A stretch of DNA of 28,018 nucleotides, taken from Synura sp. LO234KE (lineage: Eukaryota; Sar; Synurophyceae; Synurales; Mallomonadaceae). The DNA lies in NCBI GenBank assembly GCA_015143735.1, contig VKHC01000022.1, positions 1-28,018 of the forward strand, read 5' to 3'. Position 1 is the first letter of the stretch. Each line of letters opens with the position of its first letter. The notes beneath the pieces were generated by a model. The model was not told the DNA's origin. It did not search any database and saw only the letters and a list, made by a program, of their open reading frames with translations. The position numbers and the translations under genes are program-made. Shown piece after piece: positions 1 to 10,000 of the stretch.

Positions 1-710
1 GTGTAGTCAATAACAAGGTTGACCGCTTGGAGTTTATGCGTGATAAACTCATCCAAGTAGTGGAGAAGAAGCCTGGTGATGTCCCCACGTAAGTCCAATG
101 GAAGATTGCGAAAGACCAGGGCTTCAGTTAGATGATCCAGTTGCCAGTGCTGAGGCAAAAATTGGACAAATATATTGATCCCACCAGTTTGCGAATAGCC
201 GGTGGGAAGACTCGCTACCTTGAGACCTGCAAGGGTAACGCATCGAGGATAGATGCGATACTGGGCAGAGCGAGGATTTAGTGGTTCCGAATGGAACTCA
301 GAAACTCCATCTCCATCCGAGCCAGCAAGGACAGCGTCGCGAAGGGGGATGTATAAGTTGACATGTTTGGAAGTAGGAAAAATGGCATTTTCTGCCGCTA
401 ACCAGTCTTCAGGAAGGTTCCTCCAATCCGGGCGTAAATTCAGTACCAGAGTCACCTGGCGAAGAATGTCTAAGATCTGGGCCTTGGTATTTTGATTGGA
501 GATGGGGCTAATAATAATTCCTCTGGAACGGAAGGTTCGAATTTCCGCTAAACTCCCACGGAGAATACAGGAGCGTAGCAGCCATTCGCCTTCAAAAACA
601 GAGAAACTTTGTTCTGTGATATCCGCATTTTCTGTGCGTTGACGATATCGTTCAAATTCGTTGTCATCATCGATATTATCCGGAATGGGATCATTTGGTG
701 GAATGTCCAT
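1..710 (-). CDS. Unassigned open reading frame, partial at left window edge
   Basis: Read on the minus strand from the ATG at 708-710, this frame has no stop for 236 codons and runs off the window at base 1, so the C-terminus is missing. The product starts MDIPPNDPIPDNIDDD, an acidic disordered-looking head, and then turns into a mixed hydrophobic/charged soluble sequence (FEGEWLLRSCILRG, ILRQVTLVLNLRPDW, NLYIPLRDAVLAGS, INIFVQFLPQHWQL). No signal peptide, membrane helix or catalytic motif is visible. The length without stops, in otherwise stop-rich AT-rich DNA, and the protein-like composition argue for real coding. I do not recognise the family; a retroelement or viral ORF or a host gene are all possible. 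It is transcribed away from the broken plus-strand frame at 1546-2539. Confidence 0.55.
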   Translation of the reverse strand, partial: MDIPPNDPIPDNIDDDNEFERYRQRTENADITEQSFSVFEGEWLLRSCILRGSLAEIRTFRSRGIIISPISNQNTKAQILDILRQVTLVLNLRPDWRNLPEDWLAAENAIFPTSKHVNLYIPLRDAVLAGSDGDGVSEFHSEPLNPRSAQYRIYPRCVTLAGLKVASLPTGYSQTGGINIFVQFLPQHWQLDHLTEALVFRNLPLDLRGDITRLLLHYLDEFITHKLQAVNLVIDY

Positions 711-1545
711 TGATATTTTGTGTTGAAGTTTGGTGTTTTTTAATATTTTCTGAAAAAATATGTTGGCGGAGGCGTCAAACTCCGATTTTTTGAGCGATTA
801 CTTAGCAGAGTAAATAATGCAACTTGGCAAATTTTGAGATAACACCACTCAAAATCGGAGTAGAAAAATACTAGATATGTTTTGGCACTGTCGTACAAAA
901 CACGTTTTTAAAACTGTCTTATAACCTGGGATTTTAAGCAAGCGTAACGAGAAAACATTTTTCCTGGCATTCACCAAGACAAAGAGAAATCAAGACACCA
1001 AATCTAATGGGCCTTCCAACAACCAGTATCGCACTCAGATTTGTCCGAGAATCGTTGCTACGGAATTAATTCCCGAAAAGTTAGCAGTTAGGTTGCAAAA
1101 CGGCGTTGCAATCCTGACAGGAAGCAGCACATCATGAGGGAGTGAACACACATCACCAACCAAACTAGATTTGCAAAAAATCATATGATGGTAGTTGCTA
1201 CTAAGACGTACAACTGATTAAATTAATTTTCTACCGAGATAATGAGATTACGTTTTTCGATCTGGTAGATTCGGCGGGTGTCGACTTGATATTAATTTTG
1301 CAAAAGACGTGTGTGGGGGAATAGTGGTGCTGAGGAGAGTTGCCTAGAAGTTTTTCGAGTAATTAAAGCACACATAAGTGGCTAAAAAACAAGGCAGCTT
1401 TAAAAAACGCGTGGCGGTTTTCTTCCCGATCCACAACTTAGATATTTTCTACTCCAGTTCGCTCTGAGAAGTTTCGACTCAGAATTTGCCAATAAGGTTT
1501 TAAATTTTTGTTATTTGAACCTTTAAATTTCGGTCGCCAAAGACA
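711..1545. other. Divergent intergenic region
   Basis: AT-rich spacer between the minus-strand frame ending at 710 and the plus-strand frame starting at 1546. No reading frame of note. It would have to hold the promoters of both flanking frames if they are expressed, but no clear TATA box can be assigned. An inverted repeat at 780-860 is listed separately. Confidence 0.4.
780..860. repeat. Inverted repeat (dyad) in divergent spacer
   Basis: The arm CTCCGATTTTTTGAG at 780-794 pairs with CTCAAAATCGGAG at 848-860, separated by about 53 nt. Arms match except for two extra T in the first. It lies about 70 nt upstream of the ATG at 710. It could be a regulatory dyad, a weak hairpin or a transposon-end relic. 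Confidence 0.5.
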
Positions 1546-2539
1546 ATGCAGGGCTTCGAAAATCAAATGCTTCAACAACTCGAAACCAAACCCAAAAACC
1601 GAATTTCAGAAAATTCAGTTAAACCTCATGAAAATGAAGGAAAGTCTCCCAAAGCATTACCCCCGGCCTGGACCCACGCTTCTGACCAACTGAATCAAGA
1701 TAGAGATAAATTTTTTAACTTTTTAACAAAAATTTTAGGTCAAAAATTTAGTGTCCAACTTGATTCTGCGCCTCGGTTATTTTTTGGAGCGCCAATAAAT
1801 CAAGTCGTCCTTCCCATTGCTGGACCTCATGCTCTCAGCCAACTCAACCCCGATCGAGACAAAATCTTTGGATTTTCAGGATCCACAAACATCCAGATTG
1901 GGCTACTCTTCGTGAATCAATCGTCGAGGAAGCTGCTCTGGCTGCCAAGTACGGCTACCCCTGGGATGAGACTGCTCATGTTAAGCGCCTGACACCGCTA
2001 TGGGAGCATGAACGACTCCGTGCGGTGGAAAAGCTAGAGCCCCGTCTCGTCTGGTCCGCTCAGCTCACGGACATTGGAGACCATGAGCGCACCTACTGCC
2101 AGCAGCGTCACATCTCCCGGCGGGTGCTTCAACAAACGTGGAGCTCCCCGAACAAAGAACAGCTTACCGAAATGATTCTCGGGTCCTTGCAGTTCTCAGG
2201 AATAGGACCGATAGGGTTCTCCCAGCAGTATGTGACCCAACACGACATACTCTCAAAGGTCAACTACGTTCAAGGAGGTTGGCTTATCAGTTTCGTCGTT
2301 ATGGTGACCTCCACCAGGCTCGAGCTCAAGGACGACTTCTCCAGGCTAGACGTCCGCATTTGCGCCGAGTCTCTCGAGGGGTACCTCCGCAACACCATGC
2401 TTCCACTTACTTTCCAATCATTCCACATTGGATGTTCCAAAGGGAAGACCATCTTGTTGCTCTGCGCTTCGCGACATCGCAGCAGATCCACGTCAGTGCT
2501 CTAGCGGATGGCTGGGACATTTCTCCTTGGAGCAAATGA
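1546..2539 (+). pseudogene. Unassigned coding sequence broken by two frameshifts
   Basis: Three overlapping frames read as one protein. Frame 1 starts with ATG at 1546 (MQGFENQMLQQLETKPK) and stays protein-like to about 1880 (LSQLNPDRDKIFGFSG). The sense then moves to the frame holding HPDWATLRESIVEEAALAA and TPLWEHERLRAVEKLEPRLV, up to about 2130. A second shift leads to the frame ending LRFATSQQIHVSAL and SALADGWDISPWSK with TGA at 2537-2539. The middle-to-end part is rich in Arg and Gln. Each segment has balanced composition where the other frames do not. The family is not recognised; an old retroelement ORF is a reasonable guess. Sequencing indels are an alternative to true decay. Confidence 0.45.
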
Positions 2540-3225
2540 ATCTCCTTGAGAACATCGTCGAGCCATATGGTCAAGTGCCATGGGCTTAAGAAGTTGTAGG
2601 AAGTTGATTTATGTGGCTGAGGGAGTTACAGCTGTAGGGAAGTAACACGACAAGTTTTACAAAGTCTGATTTTGACTAATAACGGACAATTTGCACGTTT
2701 TAGCACACACCTCTCTATCTACAACGTGTATCAGTATAAAACCTACATAAACGGTTAGAGCAAGTTAAGAGCATTGCGCCGCTATGCTCTAGCTCATACA
2801 AAAATAAAAATTAAAAAAGTTATAAGCGTAAAACTAAATGTCCAAATTTGGACAATCAAAAGTCCAAGGGCGTCGTGAACTCACTTTGGATTGAAAAGAA
2901 ACTCCCTCCGGCGCACCTGTCGTCGCTTCCCTGCATTGTGTCGATTGCGCTTGCTACACCACCCCGATGAGCTCTTCTCCACCATTGGATGCGTCTGCAT
3001 GGGTGGAGATTCCCCTTGCTTTAGTAGGGGACATTTCAGCGTATTAACACATCCCGGGGGAGAACTTTCCATTGCCCTCGGGCATGCGTTCTTCTCCCCG
3101 TGCTCCTACTCGCCATTTACATTGCCATGGGTACATAGGGGAATGTTATTTACTTAGTGGTGTAATGGTGCTGTCTAGACCCTCCATCTGACTTTTCATT
3201 TCCTTCCCATTGTAATAAATAACTA
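2540..3225. other. No gene recognised
   Basis: Mostly AT-rich. A GC-richer block at about 2890-3140 gives short open frames on both strands (88 aa plus, 63 aa minus), but neither has recognisable motifs or convincing composition. Confidence 0.35.
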
Positions 3226-3733
3226 ATGGATTTTCAGCAAATAAAAACCAGACAGCTACAGTGGTATCGACTGTGGTGGTACCAGCAATTTTAAATTCCA
3301 ACTCTGTATCCCCTGGTATGTCGGTGGACTGAAGCTGGTAGGGCTTTGAATGAACCAGCTATAGCTCCTGGTGACCAAGGATTTTTGGAGTACAACGAAG
3401 TTTCTAGACAATTCATGGTGAAAATTATCGGTGGACTCTACATACGGTTGGGATTCGGATGAACCCACTAAAGTTGGCGGCGACGCTTATAGAGTACGGT
3501 AGAAAATGTTGGTTTACTTTGACGGTAGACTGCACGAGGTAACTGCTTTTACCGATTCTTCCCCCTTCCTAACGATAAATAACTACGCGATGGTGCTATT
3601 CTTGGAATATTGCAACGACTTCAGCGGGGTCAAAATTAAAAATGGGGAATTCCCGTTTTTGATGAGAGTGGCTTACTACGTGAATCTATGTTTAATGTTG
3701 AACTATAGTAAAGAAAAACTAAAGATGACTTAA
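3226..3733 (+). pseudogene. Unassigned decayed coding region
   Basis: Consecutive plus-strand pieces look coding but lie in different frames. GFSANKNQTATVVSTVVVPA continues to SVSPGMSVD and a TGA near 3331. The next frame gives EAGRALNEPAIAPGDQGFLE, then EYNEVSRQFMVKIIGG and IRLGFG with TGA near 3460. From the ATG at 3506 comes MLVYFDGRLHEVTAFTDSSP and on to FLEYCNDFSGVKIKNGEFP, stopping at 3731-3733. The order and shared strand suggest one former protein with at least two indels. No family could be assigned. It ends about 500 nt upstream of a copia remnant on the same strand, so it may belong to a mobile element, but nothing shows this directly. Confidence 0.3.
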
Positions 3734-4248
3734 GCAATTTTTGCGGCGCTGAATAGCACTAAGTTCCATTTCGGCAAAAGCGTCACTGGTAGTGTGACGC
3801 AATGTCAAAAAATATCGCATAGTTGATGTATTTCAATCTTGATCCGTTTTCAACGATCTTTTCTTAAGTTTTGACATACTTAGAGCTAACTACTACTGAC
3901 TCCACTAACTCAACAAAAAACACGTTGTGGTCTAAGCTATGGAACCATAACGAATTTTTTTCATGATTTCAATTTTAAGAATTGTAATACTTGAGACTCT
4001 GTAAACTATTTCTCACCTTTTTTGGCAGCTGCGCCTGCTCATTCTGTTTCCGAAAAGTATATCATATGCTAGGTGATTCGGGGTTCCAAAAGAGTTCTCC
4101 TCTCCGGAAAATTTGGAGGTGTTTTTGACAGTGAGAAACCATATTTAACCATGTCGCTAAGCAAATAAATCGATATATTACAAATAGTGTAGTTTCCTGA
4201 TAACAGTTAATGTAGCTAAAACTGCATAAATCATTCACTAATCAAGGA
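3734..4248. other. No gene recognised, AT-rich
   Basis: AT-rich with no coding-like frame. If the copia remnant that follows once had more pol sequence upstream, that part has been lost or is unrecognisable here. Confidence 0.35.
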
Positions 4249-5218
4249 TACAAGTGCATGCAAATAAAAGCTCTGTCTACAGATCCCACAATCATAGAAT
4301 TATACGTAGATGGCCTTGTCATTGCGGGAAAAACAAAAGAAGCCACAGCAGTAAAAGATTTTCTGAATTCTAGATTACTATGAAAGATTTAGGTGAAGTC
4401 AATCACGTCTTGGGATGCGAAGTGTTTAAAGATCTTCAGAAAGAATGTATACATCTTACTCAACGTCGGTATATACTCTGCACTGTAAAACACTTTCTGA
4501 ATACAGAACAACTCTTAACAACTGGTACAAACGCATCACCAATGGAATCTTCTATCCATTTAATCTTACTAATGTGTCCAACCGATCAATCCGATATCGT
4601 GAATCTATAGGATCTCATCTATGGCTTGTCGCGGGAATAAAACCAATAATTTCCTTTGCAGTTCAATCATTTGCAAGATTTTGTGCCAATCCTGGAATGA
4701 AACCCTGAAAAGCAGTTTTAAGAATATTCTGCTATCTTCACAGGGGAATAAATTTCGGTGTAGTCTATCGTTCTTTCTTGTACACTACAGCAGATTCTAA
4801 GATATACAACTCGTGCAACAAATTCAGATTCACCAACTCTGACAATCCTAACTTACAGACATCGGTAATACGCTACTCTTACTCAGACTGGGGCCGTGAT
4901 CCTGACACCGGGAGATCAATCTCAGGTTATCTCATGGTCATGAATGGGTGACTTATCGGCTGGTGCTGCAAACGTCAGACAAGCGTTGCATTATCCATAG
5001 AAGCGGAATATATGGCACTCTGTGTAGCTGCCCCAGTAGCAGTTTGGCTTATTGAACTAACGCACAACTTGAATTTTCTGCTTATCAGTCCAATCACTAT
5101 CTTTGCAGGTAACCAAGCAACCATTGAATTTTTTCATTACAATTTACATCATGCAAAATCAATGTATATTTGTGTAACCGACGTCGTCAACATCAGTTTC
5201 GTTCTTTTAAGTTCATAA
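4249..5218 (+). mobile_element. Ty1/copia retrotransposon remnant (RT end plus RNase H)
   Basis: The translation matches the end of copia pol. The reverse-transcriptase active-site block reads LYVDGLVIAG, so the second catalytic Asp of YVDD is replaced by Gly. After a frameshift near 4377 it continues MKDLGEVNHVLGCEVFKD. A second shift between about 4480 and 4600 leads to YRESIGSHLWLVAGIKP and SFAVQSFARFCANPG. RNase H follows as SDWGRDPDTGRSISGYL, KRQTSVALSIEAEYMALC and NQATIEFFHYNLHHAKS. In-frame TGA codons interrupt it at 4706-4708 and 4949-4951, and the frame ends at 5218. No gag, protease, integrase or LTR is recognisable nearby. The element is clearly dead: it lacks an intact active site and has stops and frameshifts. 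Confidence 0.9.
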
Positions 5219-7084
5219 CTACCAGTCTTAATTAAAGTCTCTTGACTTTAACGTGAACTAAGCGATCTCAGTTTAGCACTAGCAGTGATAATTACAGAAA
5301 CATCTCACAAATAGTGCATTTTTAAAAGTGTAGTTTTAAGCTGAAATGGTCGAATTCTCTAAATAATGATAAATGAAGATTAAGTATTTGCACACATTAA
5401 CATTATTCTAGACAATATGAAACGGCGATCGTTCTCAATTTACGCAAAAAGTTTCCTCGGCTAACGAAAAGTTTGGTGCAGTCAATAGATTCGAAACTAA
5501 ATAGATTTACCTGCTCGCGACCTTAAAATATCACCACTCGCATAATATATTGACGCCCATTTCAAATAGTCATAAATTTACTTAAAGGTGACAAGGATTC
5601 CAATTTCCTCTAAAAACAAACACGGCTCAATTAAATTATAAAATTGAAATTAGAGTTTGTCGTGAAATGCAACCAGTATTTTAAGAGCAAGGAGTTCAAG
5701 ACTGTTCAATAATTTACAGATTTCTGTACCAAACATAAAACGGCTCGCATGGATCTCAAGGAGATCCTTGAAACTGTTGGTACGTGTTGCACCTCATTAT
5801 TTCTGTGGACTTCGTAAGTTAAGTTCTATTCAATTTACAATCGTTTGCTAGTTCCGACATTCACAGAAAATCTCGCGCATGACTTCATTTGGCATACAAC
5901 TTACCGAAGCAAACTTTCATCGATGGAAGCTTAAAGTTTTCGACAACTGTGCGAGAAAGTGTAACGCACGGTATAAACATGGTCTCATGGACCTCATTCT
6001 AACGGATGCTCAATGGCTCGTGTGCAACGGCGCTGCTGCAAAGCCTCAGCGCTAAATGCAAGAAGAAGTGCGGTAGAAAATTGTTTTCCCAAATTGCAGT
6101 ACATTTACCTCACACTTTCTTTTTACTACAGTTTAAAGTATCCGAACTTTGGTACGGACTTTGGTCTAACTAGGTCTTCTGGTCTAACTAGGTCTTCTGT
6201 TGATAATCTAAGCAACTAGCGGCACAAGAACAGATTAGTTCTTACTTTAATCGATCGAAAGAGAATAAGAAAAGCGGTTGAATTGAAAATCACATACGTT
6301 GGAGCACTTAAACATTAGACAGCACTCCGCCTGCCCAGTGCCCTTCCTCAGTCTAAGTGTAACAATGGTTACTGTGAATGACTCTCGGGAAATATGAATT
6401 CAAGGGACCTATCGTGAATAAACCATATGTGCAATATTCGTTCATCCCCCCCACAGACAAGATCATAAACGTATTTGCAATTACTTAGCAGCGCTAATAA
6501 GACAATCTATATTCAAAGGATTTTGGTGAGTACCTAATATAAGAACATTACATTCGGTAATCGTTCGTGCTGCCTAGAGTTTCGAGAAGGATTTTACTCT
6601 CCTGGAATATAGTGCTAAAAGTTGAACAAAAGTGCATTTCGAAATTATTCAAATATTTGACATTCAAACAATAGTTAAATTAGTCATCTATCGCTTGAAG
6701 TGGTGATATTAACTGGAAAAAGCTTCAATGGGTTGAACATTGTTAATCTCAGTTTCTAACGCACAACATTAGTTTTCGAAGTTATTCGATCAGCAAGTCA
6801 GTTATCCAGCCTTTTGAAATCGTTCGACGGAGGGAAGGTTGCGGCACACGCTTCGCGTCTTCACGCACAACTTGTGGATTCAACATACCTAAGAAAAGAG
6901 AACGTAAAAAAATTAAGCTAAACTATCAAATCAACTCGGGATATTGACGACTTCAATATTTCTGTATTTACTGAACTGTAAGTTCTACTGGAATTACGAA
7001 GTGGTTCAGGCAATATTATAAAAATATTGGGAAACTGGCGAAATCTGGAGTAACGTCTCGACTGACGTTGATATGAACGTGACG
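5219..7084. other. Long non-coding stretch, no gene recognised
   Basis: AT-rich, with stops in all frames and no convincing protein motif. The only feature seen is an 18-bp tandem duplication at 6163-6198. The right end is the 3' flank of the histidine kinase gene on the minus strand. Confidence 0.45.
6163..6198. repeat. 18-bp perfect tandem duplication
   Basis: GGTCTAACTAGGTCTTCT occurs twice head to tail without a mismatch. A recent slippage duplication; no function is implied. Confidence 0.9.
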
Positions 7085-10000
7085 CTACTTACCTCGAATT
7101 TTTGCGATTAGCAGATCGATATCGAGCGGTTTGGGCAGGACCAAGTCCGTCCCACTAGTTAGGAAAGTCTCCAAGTCCTGAGGCGAAGAGTTACCCGTCA
7201 CACCAATTATGATTCCTGTGTAACCTAGCCGACGTATGGCTCTGGTGGCTGTGGGTCCGTCCATCTTGGGCATCATAAAGTCCATTAGAATTACATCATA
7301 CGGAGCTTCCCCTCGCTCGACCATTTGTCTGACTTTAGAAACAGCCACTAGTCCGTCTTCTGCTTCATCCGGTATAAACAAGGATTTGTCGAGCATGCGT
7401 CGAACCATCTTACGATTAGAACTCGCGTCATCCACAAGTAAAATAGGCACAGGTCCAGAGAGGGGGACAGCGGCGATGAAATCATTATCCACTTCAACAG
7501 ATTTACAAGGAGTTCTGGTATTCGATTTCCTGGTTTTCCTCGATGCAGCGGATACAACTCTCTTACTATCCGAAGAAGCTGGGAATATTTGGTTCGAAAA
7601 ATGAATATAGTGTTCGGACGACTTCCATTCATCGGACTCCGATCTAATACCCGGTAACGATGAACCGGCCACCTTTACAGGAGAATTTATCGCCGCTAAT
7701 TGCTCTTTAGAGGAAAACAAAGATGACTTGTTGTCCACCACTGGTATTTCGAAGAAGAAAGTGCTTCCTAGGCCCTCACCCGGAGAGTACACTCCAATGC
7801 GGCCTCCGTGAAGGTCAATTATACGCTTCGATACTACGGTAAAATAATGCAAGAGGAATATGATATATAAGAAACAGTAGAGGACACTCCTATGCGGCCT
7901 CCGTGAAGGTCAATTATACGCTTCGATGCTACAATATAATAATACAAGGGGAATTTGATATTTGAGAAACATTTAGGGCACTTCCATACGGCCTCCATGA
8001 AGGTCTATTATACGCTTCAATACCATAGTATACGCAAGAGGAATATTGTGAATGAGAAACAGATGACACTTCTATGCGGCCGAGAAAATCTATCATGATC
8101 AGAATAATAATATAAGTGGAACATGATATATAAGTAACATTCGACACTCTTGTGCGGCCTCCTTGAAGGTTTATAGGAAGCTTCGACACTATATTATAAT
8201 TATACAATAGGAATTTGATATATGACGGACAGGTGAGGCCACTCCCATCCCGCCTCCTTAATGGTCCATTTACGCCTCAACACCATAGAGAAGAAATGCA
8301 ATAGAAATAGTTATCAAAAAGAAATTAAGATAAAGGGTAAAACAAATAATATGTCCAATTGAGCTCAAAAGCTGGAGGATCGACTTTGCATCTAGTCAGT
8401 AATCTGACTTATCCCCTATTTCGGGTTCTTCTATGGGTCTTATTAAGCCTCGTCGACTAGACTTAGGACTTGAATGCGCATATCGCCATTTTTCATTTCA
8501 AGAATAGTTCGAAACAGATTTGTCGACGTTGACTGTTTCAACAGTCGTCGCTCCTGCTTGGTAGAAGTCCTGTATTCTTGTGACATCCGTTGATTCTCAA
8601 ATAATGTGTCTGGTGTAAACGTGACTTGCTAATCCAATTGCTGATCTCCTCAGAGGTTGATCTCGATGGATTTGTATTGGCGGTGATAGTGAGACGAAGG
8701 GTTTGTATCGTCGGTGGTGAGCCAATCTTCATAGCTGATTCCGCAGAGATCTCTCACCATCTCGTCGTAGCAGTCGACAAGGCATATGTTAAACAATCGC
8801 TCCCAAAGTACTAACTGAAGGTGAGCTCGATATTTCCGCTCCAGGAGTACCAAGTCTCCGTCATATCAAGTTCGTTACGTTCTGACTTGATAGGGGGAAA
8901 GCATGTCGAGCTGTCTCTGGAAGTTGACGCTGATACAGGTAATCTACTGTTGGTAGGCAAAGATTGATCTTCAATACTACAATTTGTGCCTGCTGAATGG
9001 AGTATTGGCTCTTCACTTTCCACAGTTGGCCTCGTTACCTCTCTTTCCGATTTAATCTACGCCGGCTTTCGCTGCCGAGTCAAATATCGCCCCGCCTCTT
9101 TCAGGCTCAGTTAAAGTATCTCTTTCACGTGGAGATGAACAGTAATTGTATTCCGACAGAGTATGGTTTCGATCAATTGTGGGCGCCGAGTCAGTCATCG
9201 CTACTCTCAGAGGACGAAGTGCCTTGTTCATCTTTCTAATCATCTGTATGGTCAAAGATTCGAAGTAATTCTGTATGCAGTCGCTCCGCTCTGTTGACAA
9301 TCTTGGTAACGTGTTCGGATGCGCAAACGGAATTCTATAGTACACAGTCGGCATCTTACTAATGGACGACCGCCTGGACATCGCCACACTTGGTCCATCG
9401 CCTTTCCTGCAAGGTTTTGAAATCACTTCCAACCCACTTTTACACGCTTCCATAATTGAATACTTTCCAAATCCATCCACATATATAAAAAATAGAAAAA
9501 TGTTCACTGATGCAATAAACAATATATGGCTTTGATGAAATCAACGGTGCATTAATAGCACGTGGCCAACGATATTGCTATACTCTTCCAGAATGACGAG
9601 TTAATAAATGAATTAATAGAGGCTAGAACCGTCACCAAGTACATCGCCGATCAGCACAGACTTATGATCTTGAACATGCATATCGCTAGATGTTCATTTC
9701 AATCGGATTATTTCCAAACAGATTTGTCGACGTTGATTGTCTCAACAGTCGTCGCTGCTGCTAGGTAAAAGTCCTGTATTCTATTGACGTCCGTTAATTC
9801 TCAAACACATTGTCCGTTGATTCACAGATACAGTGTCCGTTGATTCTCAAATAGAGTGTGTCTCTTGATTCTCAAATACAGTACAATAATACAGAAGAAA
9901 TATGATATATGAGAAACAGGTGAGGACACTCCTACACGGTCTCCGTGAAGGTCGATTATACGCTTCGATACTATGGTATAACAATACAAGGGGAATATTG

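Noticed and set aside
2881-3157. Overlapping 88-aa plus and 63-aa minus frames
   Set aside because: Both strands are open because of a GC-rich patch; no motif or composition favours either one.
6013-6219. 68-aa plus-strand frame
   Set aside because: Low-quality composition and it runs through the 18-bp tandem duplication; no support as a gene.
7236-7632. Open frames on the plus strand (122 aa) and in a second minus frame (94 aa) over the kinase receiver domain
   Set aside because: Shadows of exon 5: the receiver motifs with all catalytic residues lie in the other minus-strand frame.
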